64,000 bases of DNA from Kitasatospora papulosa. Lineage in GTDB: Bacteria; Actinomycetota; Actinomycetes; Streptomycetales; Streptomycetaceae. A program made the position numbers and the translations under genes. Below, piece after piece: positions 53,941-63,657 of the stretch. The stretch spans positions 186,001 through 250,000 of the forward strand of contig NZ_JNYQ01000004.1 in the NCBI RefSeq assembly GCF_000717245.1. The letters run 5' to 3'. Positions within the stretch are counted from its first letter, which is position 1. Each line of letters starts with the position of its first letter. The notes below the pieces were generated by a model. The model searched no databases. It was not told where the DNA came from and worked only from the letters and a program-made list of their open reading frames with translations.

Positions 53941-54756
53941 TCAGTGGTGCTCGGCGAGAGCGCCCTGAATGTAGTTGCAGGCCAGGAGGACGAACACGTA
54001 GGCCTGCAGCGCCTGGATGAACAGTTCGAAGGCGGTCATCAGGATGACCATCACGAAGGAGACACCGGCGTAGGCGATGCCGATGCCGTTCAGCAGGTAC
54101 CAGCTGGCGATCGTGAAGATCAGCAGCAGCACGTGACCGGCGAACATGTTGGCGAAGAGTCGCACGGCGTGCGTGAACGGCCGGATCAGCAGGTTCGACA
54201 TGATCTCGATGACCATGACGAAGGGAAGGGCCGGGCCGATCGACGGGTCGTAGCCGGAGATGTTCTTCCAGCCGCCGACGAAACCGTGCCGCTTGAAGGT
54301 CAGGCTGACCCAGAGGACGTACACGATCGCGGCCAGCGCCACCGGGAATCCGATGACCGAGACCACCGGGAACTGGGCGAAGGGAATGATCGCCCAGAGG
54401 TTCATGATCCAGATGAAGAAGAACAGCGAGACCATGAGGGGTACGTACTTCTTGCCCTCGCGCTTGCCGAGCGTCTCGTACACCACACCGGTGCGGATGA
54501 AGTCGTAACCCGCCTCGGCGACCATCTGCAGCTTTCCGGGCACCAGCTTCGGCTTGTTGAAAGCCGCCCAGAAGAAGCCGACGACGACAACGGTGCTCAG
54601 GACCGCCAGCAGCATCGGCTTGTTGATCTCGATGCCGCCGAGCGTGAACATCGGCTCGAAAACAAAGGAGTGCAGGCCAGGAGCCGGGAAGCCGCATCCG
54701 TCGAAGATGTGGCAGTCGGTCTCGAAGGCGAGCACCGTCGTCGGGTCAGCACTCAC
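53941..54756 (-). CDS. atpB: ATP synthase a subunit
   Basis: 271 residues from the GTG at 54756 with GAAGGAG upstream (a longer reading frame to 54792 has no such site). Five to six helices; the essential Arg of the proton half-channel lies in THAVRLFANMFAGHVLL. A beta-rich N-terminus precedes (ETDCHIFDGCGFPAPGLHSF). Confidence 0.94.
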   Translation of the reverse strand: MSADPTTVLAFETDCHIFDGCGFPAPGLHSFVFEPMFTLGGIEINKPMLLAVLSTVVVVGFFWAAFNKPKLVPGKLQMVAEAGYDFIRTGVVYETLGKREGKKYVPLMVSLFFFIWIMNLWAIIPFAQFPVVSVIGFPVALAAIVYVLWVSLTFKRHGFVGGWKNISGYDPSIGPALPFVMVIEIMSNLLIRPFTHAVRLFANMFAGHVLLLIFTIASWYLLNGIGIAYAGVSFVMVILMTAFELFIQALQAYVFVLLACNYIQGALAEHH

Positions 54757-54978
54757 CGCGGGCTCCTTCAGCGTGGCGCATAGGTACGGCAACCTCGTTG
54801 TGTCGGCGCGGCAAGCAGCCGCTGGTCGGCACTGGACTGGTGTTACGGATGGGGGGCGGCTCAGGCATTACGCCTCGCGATGAAGCAGGCGCCGATTTTG
54901 ATGCCCGCGCCCGCAGTGCCGCAGTTGGCACCGGACGATAGCAGGGTCTCGAACGCGCGCTTATCCCGGCCCTACCCC

Positions 54979-55416
54979 TCACGTCGAAGACCCCGTGTTC
55001 TCGGGCGTCTTACCCGCGGACGAGTCCGGCTCGACGTAAAGAATCTTGGTCTTCATGTGCACGCGGATCTGCGCCGCGACCCAGGTGAGGGTGGCGACCA
55101 TCACCGCGGCGGCGAAGGCCCGGGGGTTGAACAGCGTCGTGTCCTTGAACGCGGCGACGAAGACGAAGAGCAGCAGCAGTTCGGTCGTGTACAGCACCAG
55201 CCCCATGGCCTGGAACAGATGCGGCAGTGACTTCGCCGTGCGCTGCAGGACGCCGAGTCCGATCCCCATGAAGAGGATCACCACCAGCGTCCCGGCGGCC
55301 GCACCGATCGCTCCCTTGCCGCCGGCGAGCGCAGCGCTGACGGCGACGGTGACGACACCGACGGCAGCAGTGGGCACGGCGGTGTGGAGGAGAGTCCGGG
55401 CGTCGTTGGACGGCAT
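54979..55416 (-). CDS. atpI: ATP synthase-associated protein I
   Basis: 145 residues, four hydrophobic helices (LHTAVPTAAVGVVTVAVSAAL; AAAGTLVVILFMGIGLGVL; MGLVLYTTELLLLFVFVAAF; FAAAVMVATLTWVAAQI). First gene of the operon, assisting c-ring assembly in some bacteria. A 262-bp AT-enriched gap upstream (55417-55678, especially 55548-55615) probably contains the operon promoter, although I see no clear boxes. Confidence 0.93.
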   Translation of the reverse strand: MPSNDARTLLHTAVPTAAVGVVTVAVSAALAGGKGAIGAAAGTLVVILFMGIGLGVLQRTAKSLPHLFQAMGLVLYTTELLLLFVFVAAFKDTTLFNPRAFAAAVMVATLTWVAAQIRVHMKTKILYVEPDSSAGKTPENTGSST

Positions 55417-55678
55417 GGCGGTGACTCCGCGTTGCAGGGGGTGGTCAGTGGTCGTCAGGGACGAGCGTAGGCCCGGTCCGAGTCGATGCTGCGGGCCAAA
55501 GGACCGTGCTACCCAGGTCCTTCGGCTTCCTCGCCGGGCTTCGTGAACGGTATCACAAACTATTTGATGAGGTCTTTACTCAGAAAGTGTGCCAGCTGTC
55601 ACACATGAGAGTTAATCCGCGCGTGTGTGCAGAACATCACGCCACATTGTCTGGTATGGGCATTTCTGTACCGGGGGC

Positions 55679-57079
55679 TCAACGCGACGAGTCGGCGCGG
55701 TCCCGATCCGCGAAGCGCGAACGGGGGCCGATCGCGGTCGCTCCGTTGACGCCGGAGACACCCACGGGCACGGCGGCCCGTTCCGGTGCCGGGGACGCCA
55801 TGTGCGAGCCGCCGGAGCGCTGTTGACCCCGCGAGGTGACCTCGTCGGCGTCCACGGGTTCCTCGTGGACGGTGCGCCGCCGGTAGCGCGGCGGCACGAA
55901 GGCCTCGGCCCAGCGGGGCGCGCGCGGGGTGAAGCGGGGCATCAGCAGCAGGACGAGGCCCACGGCGCTGAGCCCCACGATCACCAGCACGATCCACAGC
56001 GACGCGGAGTGCACGGAGTAGCCGACGGCGCCGAAGGCGATGAGGGCCGACCAGAAGTACATGATCAGCACCGACCTGCTGTGCGAGTGCCCGATCTCCA
56101 GCAGCCGGTGGTGCAGGTGGCCGCGGTCGGCCGCGAACGGCGACTGGCCGTTCCAGGTGCGCCGCACGATGGCGAGCACCAGGTCCGCGGCCGGGATCGC
56201 GATGATCGTCAGCGGCAGGAGCAGCGGGATGAAGACCGGGAGCATCGCGTGGGTCGCCTGGCGCTCGCTGCCCTCGAAGAGCTTCATCGCGTCCGGGTCG
56301 ACCTGGCCGGTGACGGAGATCGCCCCGGCGGCCAGCACGAGGCCGATCAGCATGGAGCCGGAGTCGCCCATGAAGATCCGGGCGGGGTGCATGTTGTGCG
56401 GCAGGAAGCCGAGGCACATGCCCATCAGGATCGCGGCGAAGAGTGTGGCGGGGGCCGCGGCCTCGATCCCGTACCCGTACCAGAGCCGGTAGGTGTACAG
56501 GAAGAAGGCGGCGGACGCGATGCAGACCATGCCCGCCGCGAGACCGTCCAGGCCGTCGACGAAGTTGACCGCGTTGATGGTGATCACGACGAGCGCGACC
56601 GTGAGCAGCGTGCCCTGCCACTGGGTGAGCGCCACGGTGCCGACGCCGGGGATGGGCAGCCACAGGATCGTCAGACCCTGGATGACCATGACCGCGGCCG
56701 CGATCATCTGCCCGCCCAGCTTGATCAGCGCGTCGATCTCGAACTTGTCGTCCAGGACGCCGATCAGCCAGATCAGGGCGGCGCCGGAGAGCAGGGCCCT
56801 GGGTTCGTTGGAGAGTTCGAACACGCCGTTCAGGTTGAACAGGTGGTCCGCGACGATCAGCCCCGCGCACAGTCCGCCGAACATGGCGATGCCACCGAGC
56901 CGAGGTGTCGGTTCCCGGTGTACGTCACGCGCACGGATCGCGGGCATGGCCCCGATCGCGATGGCGAACTTCCGCACCGGTCCGGTCAGCAGATAGGTAA
57001 CCGCTGCCGTGACACAGAGCGTCAGCAGGTAATCACGCACGGGCTGCCCCACAGAATTCGCCGGCCATCTCAGCCCCAC
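55679..57079 (-). CDS. MraY/WecA-family undecaprenyl-phosphate sugar-1-phosphate transferase
   Basis: 466 residues from GTG at 57079, chosen for a GAGGAG site 8 bp away; GTGs at 57052 and 57040 are alternatives. About 11 hydrophobic helices. Family motifs: GVLDDKFEID (DDxxD), NAVNFVDGLDGLAAG, GDSGSMLIG and a late HLHHRLLEIGHS. It moves a sugar-phosphate (commonly GlcNAc-1-P) from UDP-sugar to the lipid carrier, starting wall polysaccharide or teichoic acid synthesis. The C-terminal 70 residues are disordered. Upstream of atpI. Confidence 0.9.
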   Translation of the reverse strand: MGLRWPANSVGQPVRDYLLTLCVTAAVTYLLTGPVRKFAIAIGAMPAIRARDVHREPTPRLGGIAMFGGLCAGLIVADHLFNLNGVFELSNEPRALLSGAALIWLIGVLDDKFEIDALIKLGGQMIAAAVMVIQGLTILWLPIPGVGTVALTQWQGTLLTVALVVITINAVNFVDGLDGLAAGMVCIASAAFFLYTYRLWYGYGIEAAAPATLFAAILMGMCLGFLPHNMHPARIFMGDSGSMLIGLVLAAGAISVTGQVDPDAMKLFEGSERQATHAMLPVFIPLLLPLTIIAIPAADLVLAIVRRTWNGQSPFAADRGHLHHRLLEIGHSHSRSVLIMYFWSALIAFGAVGYSVHSASLWIVLVIVGLSAVGLVLLLMPRFTPRAPRWAEAFVPPRYRRRTVHEEPVDADEVTSRGQQRSGGSHMASPAPERAAVPVGVSGVNGATAIGPRSRFADRDRADSSR

Positions 57080-57102
57080 ACCCTAGTCTCCTCGGCAAGG
57101 AC

Positions 57103-57137
57103 GCCGAGCCACGGGTGATGGTTCCCCATGGCTCGGC
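57103..57137 (-). terminator. Stem-loop overlapping glyA stop
   Basis: GCCGAGCCA (57103-57111) pairs with TGGCTCGGC (57129-57137), with extra GGG/CCC pairing inside. Confidence 0.6.
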
Positions 57138-58426
57138 TACCCCGGATACGGCGGATTGTGCTCCGCCAGTCCGCGCACCTCGGCGCGCAGCCGGCCCGGG
57201 TCGCCCTCCGCCCGGAGGGCCGCACCGAACAGGCCGGCGATCCTCGTCATGTCGTCCTCGTCCATCCCCTGCGTGGTGACGGCCGCGGTCCCGAGCCGGA
57301 TGCCGCGTGCGTCCCCGTACGGCAGGGCGCACGTGTCCAGGATCATGCCGGCGGCCACGAGCCGCTCACGGGCGGTCCGGGCGTCCACGCCCAGCGGGGC
57401 GGGGTCCGCGACGACGATGTGGGTGTCCGTACCACCCGTGGTGATCTCGAGGCCCTCGGACTCCAGGGCGGCCGCCAGGACCCGGGCGTTCGCGACGACC
57501 CGGTGGGCGTAGACGGCGTAGGCCGGGGCCGCCGCCTCACCGAAGGCGACCGCCTTGGCCGCGACGGTGTGCATCTGGGCGCCGCCCTGGGTGAAGGGGA
57601 AGACCGCCCGGTCGATCCGCTCCGACAGTTCGACGCCGCACAGGATCATGCCGCCGCGCGGTCCGCGCAGGACCTTGTGCGTCGTCGCGCACACGACGTC
57701 GGCGTACGGGACCGGGCTGGGGGCCGCTCCCCCGGCGATCAGTCCCATCGGATGGGCGGCGTCCGCGATCAGATACGCGCCCGCCTCGTCGGCGATCGCC
57801 CGGAACTGCTCGTAGTCGGGGTGCCGGGGGTAGGAGATGGAACCGCAGACGATCGCCTTGGGGCGCCTGGCCCGTGCCAGGGCCCGTACCTGCGCGTAGT
57901 CGATGAGTCCGCTGTCCGGGTCGACGCCGTAGCCGGCGAACTCGAACCAGCGTCCGGAGAAGTTGCCCGGAGCCCCGTGGGTGAGGTGCCCGCCGTACGG
58001 CAGTCCCATGGCGAGCACCGTGTCACCGGGGCGCAGCAGCGCGGCGTAGGCGGCCAGGACCGCCGAGGAACCGGAGTGCGGCTGGACGTTGGCGTGCTCG
58101 GCGCCGAACAGCGACATGGCCCGCCGGACCGCGGCGCGTTCGGCGGCGTCGGCCTGTTCGCAGCCGCCGTGGTGGCGGGCGCCGGGGTAGCCCTCGGCGT
58201 ACTTGTTGGCGAGCGGGGAGCCGAGGGCGGCCAGCACCGCGGGCGAGGTGAAGTTCTCGGCGGCGATGAGCTGGAGGGTGCTCGACTGCCGTCCGGCCTC
58301 GGCCAGCAGGATGCCGCTGATCTCCGGGTCCTGGCGGACCAGGGCACCGAAGTCCTGGGGCAGGGCGCCGACGGACGGGGAGGACGGCGGCGCGGCTGCG
58401 CGTGAGGCTGGAGTGGTGACCGACAT
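57137..58426 (-). CDS. glyA: Serine hydroxymethyltransferase
   Basis: 429 residues from the ATG at 58426 (MSVTTPASRAAAPPS). PLP-binding Lys lies in TTHKVLRGPRGG; other motifs are LQLIAAENFTSPAV, NKYAEGYPGARHHGGCEQAD and the late GIRLGTAAVTTQGM. It converts serine to glycine and gives a one-carbon unit to tetrahydrofolate. An Ala/Pro-rich N-terminal extension of about 30 residues is unusual. Many Streptomyces carry a second glyA elsewhere. Confidence 0.93.
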   Translation of the reverse strand: MSVTTPASRAAAPPSSPSVGALPQDFGALVRQDPEISGILLAEAGRQSSTLQLIAAENFTSPAVLAALGSPLANKYAEGYPGARHHGGCEQADAAERAAVRRAMSLFGAEHANVQPHSGSSAVLAAYAALLRPGDTVLAMGLPYGGHLTHGAPGNFSGRWFEFAGYGVDPDSGLIDYAQVRALARARRPKAIVCGSISYPRHPDYEQFRAIADEAGAYLIADAAHPMGLIAGGAAPSPVPYADVVCATTHKVLRGPRGGMILCGVELSERIDRAVFPFTQGGAQMHTVAAKAVAFGEAAAPAYAVYAHRVVANARVLAAALESEGLEITTGGTDTHIVVADPAPLGVDARTARERLVAAGMILDTCALPYGDARGIRLGTAAVTTQGMDEDDMTRIAGLFGAALRAEGDPGRLRAEVRGLAEHNPPYPG

Positions 58427-58565
58427 CTGACGGCTCCGGGCCTGGAGGAGGGGGGTGCGTGGCGTCAGATCCAATGTAGGCCCGCCCCGGGCCGGCTGCC
58501 CGCTGCCGGGCGCCCCTCTACGCCGGTCGGCGCACCCCCGGTACGCGCGCGGGGCCGTCGCCGGC

Positions 58566-59207
58566 TCAGCGCTGGGCGTGCACCCCGGTCAGCGCCGTCA
58601 TCACGGGATCGAGCGCCTGGCTGATCTCGTCGCCGACGGAGCGGAAGAAGGTGATCGGAGCGCCGTACGGGTCGTAGACCTCGTCCGCCTCCGCGGTGGG
58701 GGCCAGCAGCCAGCCGCGCAGGGCGGCCGCGGCCCGCACCAGCGCGCGGGCGCGCTCGACGACGCCCTCCTCGCGGGCGTCGGGCAGAGTGGCGGGGTCT
58801 ATGGCCCGCACCAGCCGGGTGAACTCCTTGAGCGTGAAGGTCCGCAGTCCCGCCGAGTGGCCCATGGAGATCACCTGGGCGCGGTGGTCCCGGGTGGCGG
58901 TGAGGACCAGGTCGGCGCGGATCACGTGCTCGTCGAGGAGCTCCCGGCCGACGAAGCCGGTGGCGTCGGCGCCGAAGTCGGCGAGGACGACCTCGGCGTT
59001 CGCCTCCATGGGCGCGCCCTCGTGCCCCCAGGTGCCCGCGCTCTCCACGATGAGGCCGCCGCTGAGCGGGTCTCCGAGGCGGTCCACGAGGGCATGGCGG
59101 GTCAGCCGCTCGGTGATGGGCGAGCGGCAGACGTTGCCGGTGCTGACGTGGAGGATGCGGAAAGTGTCGTGCTGCCCCGCTATGCCACGCCCCTCAGGGG
59201 CGGTCAA
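58566..59207 (-). CDS. LMW protein-tyrosine-phosphatase-like protein with Cys-to-Ser change
   Basis: 213 residues from a TTG at 59207 that overlaps the sua5 stop and has GAGGTGG close by. The fold matches low-molecular-weight phosphatases: P-loop VSTGNVCRSPITERL and a late DPYG general-acid motif. The canonical loop is C-x5-R, but the nucleophile position is Ser22 (H-V-S-T-G-N-V-C-R, with Arg28 in place). Catalysis by the usual route should fail, so a binding role is possible. Genes between sua5 and glyA. Confidence 0.8.
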   Translation of the reverse strand: MTAPEGRGIAGQHDTFRILHVSTGNVCRSPITERLTRHALVDRLGDPLSGGLIVESAGTWGHEGAPMEANAEVVLADFGADATGFVGRELLDEHVIRADLVLTATRDHRAQVISMGHSAGLRTFTLKEFTRLVRAIDPATLPDAREEGVVERARALVRAAAALRGWLLAPTAEADEVYDPYGAPITFFRSVGDEISQALDPVMTALTGVHAQR

Positions 59208-59851
59208 TTGGCCACCTCGAGGTCGGGTACCACCTTGCGGAGTTCCTCGACCGGGATGGCGCCCGCGCGCAGCAGGAGCGGGATCCTGCCGGTGACGTCG
59301 ACGATGGAGGACGGCACGATCCCGGGGGTCGAGCCGCCGTCGAGGTAGACGGACACGCTGTCGCCGAGCATCTCCTGTGCGGCGTCGCAGGTCTCGGGCG
59401 AGGGGTGTCCGGTGAGGTTGGCGCTGGAGACGGCCATCGGGCCGACCTCCGTGAGGAGCTCGATGGCGACCGGGTGCAGGGGCATCCGGACGGCGACGGT
59501 GCCCCGGGTGTCGCCGAGGTCCCACTGCAGCGACGGCTGGTGCTTGGCGACGAGCGTGAGGGCGCCGGGCCAGAACGCGTCGACGAGCTCCCAGGCCTGC
59601 TCGGAGAAGTCGGTGACCAGGCCGTGCAGGGTGTTCGGGGAGCCGATCAGGACGGGGGTGGGCATGTTGCGGCCCCGGCCCTTGGCGTCGAGGAGGTCGG
59701 CCACGCCCTCCGAACTGAAGGCGTCCGCACCGATCCCGTACACGGTGTCGGTGGGCAGCACGACCAGTTCGCCGCGGCGGACGGCGGACGCGGCTTCACG
59801 CAGGCCGGTCGTACGGTCGGTCGCGTCGTTGCAGTCGTATCGCCGTGCCAT
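59204..59851 (-). CDS. sua5: Threonylcarbamoyl-AMP synthase
   Basis: 215 residues. The YrdC/Sua5 core is present: VLPTDTVYGIGADAF (substrate pocket), KGRGRNMPTPVLIGS, FWPGALTLVAK, VAVRMPLHPV and SSANLTGHPSP. It makes the first intermediate of the t6A modification on ANN-reading tRNAs. The C-terminal Sua5 extension is absent, so it is TsaC-sized. Overlaps the phosphatase-like gene by 4 bp. Confidence 0.94.
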   Translation of the reverse strand: MARRYDCNDATDRTTGLREAASAVRRGELVVLPTDTVYGIGADAFSSEGVADLLDAKGRGRNMPTPVLIGSPNTLHGLVTDFSEQAWELVDAFWPGALTLVAKHQPSLQWDLGDTRGTVAVRMPLHPVAIELLTEVGPMAVSSANLTGHPSPETCDAAQEMLGDSVSVYLDGGSTPGIVPSSIVDVTGRIPLLLRAGAIPVEELRKVVPDLEVAN

Positions 59852-59918
59852 CAGCCGGCCTCCTGGGACATGTACGGGTATGACGGGTGGGGATCGTGCG
59901 GTGCCGGCGCCCCGGTCG

Positions 59919-60764
59919 TCACGGCATGGCCTTGCGGGCCGTCGCGAACCGGGGGCGCTTGTTCAGGTCGGGGTGATCGGCCGCGTCGGCCCAGCCCCGT
60001 TCCTCGGTGAAGATCCACGGCACCTGGCCGCCCTGCGTGTCGGCGTGCTCGATGACGACGAGCCCGCCGGGGCGGAGCAGACGGTGCGCGGTGCGTTCGA
60101 TGCCGCGGATGGTGTCGAGGCCGTCCTCGCCGGAGAACAACGCCATCTGCGGGTCGTGGTCACGGGCTTCCGGCGCCACGTACTCCCACTCGGTCAGCGG
60201 GATGTAGGGCGGGTTGGAGATCACCAGGTCGACCTGGCCGTCGAGCTCGGGAAGGGCACTCAGGGCGTCGCCGCGGTGGACGGTGACCCTGGACCCCTCG
60301 GCGTTCTTCCGGGTCCACCTCAGGGCGTCCTCGGACAGCTCCACGGCGTGCACACGCGAGCGCGGCACCTCCTGCGCCATGGCGAGCGCGATCGCGCCCG
60401 ATCCGGTGCAGAGGTCGACGATCAGCGGCTCGACGACGTCCATCGCCCGCACGGCGTCTATCGCCCAGCCGACGACCGACTCGGTCTCCGGGCGCGGCAC
60501 GAAGACACCCGGCCCGACCTGGAGCTCCAGGTAGCGGAAGAAGGCGCGGCCGGTGATGTGCTGGAGCGGTTCGCGGGCCTCACGGCGGGCGATCGTCTCC
60601 CAGTAGCGGGCGTCGAAGTCGGCGTCCGGCACGTTGTGCAGCGCGCCCCGCTTGACCCCGTGCACGAACGCCGCGAGTTCCTCGGCGTCGAATCGCGGTG
60701 AGGGGACACCGGCGTCGGCCAGCCGCTGGGTGGCCTGGGCCACCTCGGCGAGCAGCAGGTTCAT
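59919..60764 (-). CDS. prmC: Peptide chain release factor methyltransferase
   Basis: 281 residues. N-terminal helical domain, then SAM fold: VDLCTGSGAIALAMA and the substrate motif NPPYIPL. It methylates the Gln of the GGQ loop in RF1/RF2. Follows prfA by 52 bp, as expected from its role. Confidence 0.95.
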   Translation of the reverse strand: MNLLLAEVAQATQRLADAGVPSPRFDAEELAAFVHGVKRGALHNVPDADFDARYWETIARREAREPLQHITGRAFFRYLELQVGPGVFVPRPETESVVGWAIDAVRAMDVVEPLIVDLCTGSGAIALAMAQEVPRSRVHAVELSEDALRWTRKNAEGSRVTVHRGDALSALPELDGQVDLVISNPPYIPLTEWEYVAPEARDHDPQMALFSGEDGLDTIRGIERTAHRLLRPGGLVVIEHADTQGGQVPWIFTEERGWADAADHPDLNKRPRFATARKAMP

Positions 60765-60816
60765 CGCGGTTCTCCGTACGGGTTCACGGGCGGGGCGGGG
60801 CGGTGGGGCTCACGGT

Positions 60817-61893
60817 CTACGCGGCGGCGAGCTTCGCGGCGGAGTCGGCGTCGACACAGGCCTGGATGACGGCGTCGAGGTCACCGTCGAGCACCTGGTC
60901 CAAGTTGTACGCCTTGAAGCCGACGCGGTGGTCCGAGATCCGGTTTTCCGGGAAGTTGTACGTGCGGATCTTCTCGGAGCGGTCCACGGTGCGCACCTGG
61001 CTGCGGCGCACGTCGGACGCCTCCTGCTCGGCTGCCTCCTGGGCCGCGGCCAGCAGCCGGGACCGCAGGATGCGCATGGCCTGCTCCTTGTTCTGGAGCT
61101 GGCTCTTCTCGTTCTGGCAGGACGCGACGACGCCGGTCGGCAGGTGCGTGATGCGCACGGCGGAGTCCGTGGTGTTGACGGACTGGCCGCCGGGACCCGA
61201 GGAGCGGTAGACGTCGATGCGCAGGTCGTTGGCGTGGATCTCGACGTCGACCTCTTCCGCCTCGGGCGTGACGAGCACACCGGCGGCGGAGGTGTGGATG
61301 CGGCCCTGCGACTCGGTGGAGGGCACGCGCTGCACGCGGTGCACACCGCCCTCGTACTTCATCCGGGCCCAGACGCCCTGGCCGGGCTCGGTGGCGCCGT
61401 TGCCGCCCTTGGTCTTCACGGCGACCTGGACGTCCTTGTAGCCGCCGAGCTCGGACTCGGTGGAGTCGATGATCTCGGTCTTCCAGCCCACGCGCTCGGC
61501 GTAGCGCAGATACATGCGCAGCAGGTCGCCGGCGAACAGGGCGGACTCGTCGCCGCCCGCGCCCGCCTTGATCTCCAGGAGCACGTCCTTGTCGTCACTG
61601 GGGTCACGCGGGACCAGGAGAAGGCGGAGCTTCTCGGTGATCTCCTCGCGCTGCTTCTCCAGGACCTTGACCTCGGCGGCGAAGTCCGGGTCGTCGGCCG
61701 CGAACTCGCGGGCGGTCCCGATGTCGTCGCCGGTCTGCTTCCAGGACCGGTAGGTGGAGACGATCGGGGTGAGCTCCGCGTAGCGCTTGTTGAGCTTGCG
61801 CGCGTTGGCCTGGTCGGCGTGGACCGACGGGTCGGCGAGCTTCTTCTCGAGATCGGCGTGCTCGCCGATCAGTTCCTCGACCGCCTCGAACAT
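60817..61893 (-). CDS. prfA: Peptide chain release factor 1
   Basis: 358 residues from the ATG at 61893 (MFEAVEELIGEHADLEKKL). Stop-codon reading tripeptide Pro-Ser-Thr in RVPSTESQGR, and GGQ in SSGPGGQSVNT. It reads UAA/UAG on the ribosome. Starts 150 bp downstream of rpmE. Confidence 0.96.
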   Translation of the reverse strand: MFEAVEELIGEHADLEKKLADPSVHADQANARKLNKRYAELTPIVSTYRSWKQTGDDIGTAREFAADDPDFAAEVKVLEKQREEITEKLRLLLVPRDPSDDKDVLLEIKAGAGGDESALFAGDLLRMYLRYAERVGWKTEIIDSTESELGGYKDVQVAVKTKGGNGATEPGQGVWARMKYEGGVHRVQRVPSTESQGRIHTSAAGVLVTPEAEEVDVEIHANDLRIDVYRSSGPGGQSVNTTDSAVRITHLPTGVVASCQNEKSQLQNKEQAMRILRSRLLAAAQEAAEQEASDVRRSQVRTVDRSEKIRTYNFPENRISDHRVGFKAYNLDQVLDGDLDAVIQACVDADSAAKLAAA

Positions 61894-61991
61894 CTTCGGG
61901 CTCCTGGTTTCTGCGTCATACGTCTGCGGGCCTGCTGGAGGTGTGCCGTCGGCGCGCGCTCTCGGGGCGCCCGGCCGCACAGCCGGAAAAA

Positions 61992-62032
61992 CGCCGGTCC
62001 CGGCGCCCGTGTGAGGGCGTCGGGAACCGGCG
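61992..62032 (-). terminator. Stem-loop after rpmE
   Basis: A 17-18 bp stem with one bulge and one mismatch around GTGTGA, 10 bp past the rpmE stop. It may attenuate reading into prfA. Confidence 0.65.
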
Positions 62033-62042
62033 CAGTGGCTCG

Positions 62043-62267
62043 CTACTTGCTGGCGGAGCCGGTGGCCTTGCCGAAGCGGGCCTCGAAGCGGGCCACGCGG
62101 CCGCCGGTGTCGAGGATCTTCTGCTTGCCCGTGTAGAACGGGTGGCACTCGGAGCAGACGTCGGCACGGATGGCGCCGCCGTCGAGGGTGCTCCGGGTGG
62201 TGAACGACGCACCACAGGTGCAGCTGACCTGCGTCTCGACGTACTGGGGGTGAATGTCGCGCTTCAA
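62043..62267 (-). CDS. rpmE: 50S ribosomal protein L31, zinc type
   Basis: 74 residues. Zinc ligands are CTC in VSCTCGASF and CSEC in ADVCSECHP. Ribosomes use this form when zinc is plentiful. A complete copy with a usual KRDIHPQYVET start. Confidence 0.96.
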   Translation of the reverse strand: MKRDIHPQYVETQVSCTCGASFTTRSTLDGGAIRADVCSECHPFYTGKQKILDTGGRVARFEARFGKATGSASK

Positions 62268-62444
62268 GGTGTCTCCTAGATTCGGGAGGGTTCCGGGTCG
62301 TTCGCGCGGATTGCGCGTCCGTGAACCGGGACCGACGTACCAGTCTGCCAGGACCGGCCGTATCTCCCAAAACGAGGACCCGGCCGTGTGTATTCCCGTG
62401 GGGCCGGGGAGCGTTCGGCGACCGCGCGGTGACGGAACGTGCCG

Positions 62445-63548
62445 TTACCGTACGACCTTCCCCGCGTCTCCCTTGTCGCCCGCCGACTGCTCCGTGGCGG
62501 ACGCCGGGACGGGCTTGTCCTGCTTCAGGGCCGCCCACACCTGACGGTCGGCCTTCTCCTGGGGCAGCACGCGGTTGGGGTCCTGCGGGTCGTACTCCAC
62601 CGGCAGCGTGATCATGTCGACGTTCTTGGAACCGAGCCCCTTGAGCCCGTCGGCGAAGCCGGTGAGCTTCTTGACGGAGGCCAGTTCGGAGTCGGTGGTG
62701 ACGGCCTTGGTCGCCGTGTCGGCCAGTCCGAACAGGGTCTTCGGATTCGAGAACACCCCGACGCTCCTGGCCTGGTCCATCAGGGCCTTCACGAAGGCCT
62801 GCTGGAGCTGGATACGGCCCAGGTCGCTGCCGTCGCCGACGCTGTGGCGCGTGCGGACGAGGCCGAGCGACTGCTCCCCGCTCAGGGTGTGGGTGCCGGG
62901 CTTCAGCGAGAGGTGGCTGTCGGGGTCGTCGATCGCCTGCGAGGTGGTGATGTCCACGCCGCCGAGCTCGTCGACGAGCTTCTTGAACCCGGTGAAGTCG
63001 ACCTCGACGTAGTGGTCCATGCGGATGCCCGACATGGACTCGACGGTCTTGACCGCGCAGGCGGGACCGCCGACCTGATAGGCCGAGTTGAACATCGTCT
63101 GGTGCGCGGCGCCGACCTCCTCACCGTTCGTGTCGCTCGTGCAGGCGGGGCGGTCGACGAGGGTGTCCCGCGGGACCGAGACGACGCTGGCGGAGGTGTG
63201 CCCCTCGTTGACGTGCACGATCATCGCGGTGTCCGCCCGCGCGGACCCCTCGTCGGCGCCGTACGCGGCGTTGGCGCCGGAGCGGGAGTCCGACCCCAGG
63301 ACCAGGATGTCCTCGGACCCGTCGTCCACGTCGGCGGGACGGCCGGTCCCCAGGGCGGCGTCGATGTCGACGCCCTTCAGGTTCCCGTTGAGCGTGTAGT
63401 AGGCGTAACCGAGCCCGGATCCCCCGACGACCACCAGGGCGGCGGCGCCCCACAGAGCGACCCTCTTCACGCGGCGGCCCCGCGACGGCTTCCTCCGGCG
63501 GCTGCCGGTGCCGCGTATTCGGCCGGCGCTCCTGCTCTGCTCGTTCAT
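62445..63548 (-). CDS. LytR-CpsA-Psr (LCP) family wall polymer ligase
   Basis: 367 residues from the ATG at 63548 with GGGAG upstream. A basic lead (RRRKPSRGRRVKR), one signal-anchor helix (VALWGAAALVVVGGSGLGYAYY) and an LCP domain: ILVLGSDSRSG, RADTAMIVHVN, VVSVPRDTLVD, and the polyprenyl-binding RxxR of QSLGLVRTRHSVGDGSDLGRIQLQQ. Transfers teichoic acid-like polymers to peptidoglycan. Upstream gap of 184 bp. Confidence 0.93.
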   Translation of the reverse strand: MNEQSRSAGRIRGTGSRRRKPSRGRRVKRVALWGAAALVVVGGSGLGYAYYTLNGNLKGVDIDAALGTGRPADVDDGSEDILVLGSDSRSGANAAYGADEGSARADTAMIVHVNEGHTSASVVSVPRDTLVDRPACTSDTNGEEVGAAHQTMFNSAYQVGGPACAVKTVESMSGIRMDHYVEVDFTGFKKLVDELGGVDITTSQAIDDPDSHLSLKPGTHTLSGEQSLGLVRTRHSVGDGSDLGRIQLQQAFVKALMDQARSVGVFSNPKTLFGLADTATKAVTTDSELASVKKLTGFADGLKGLGSKNVDMITLPVEYDPQDPNRVLPQEKADRQVWAALKQDKPVPASATEQSAGDKGDAGKVVR

Positions 63549-63657
63549 GGGCTCCCACTTCCGCTTCTCGCTGTCACCCCCTGCGGTGGTGCACGGGCGC
63601 GGTCCGGCGTCACTCGGTGCGACGACCGGAGCATCCAGAAGCGTGGCACAACGGGCT

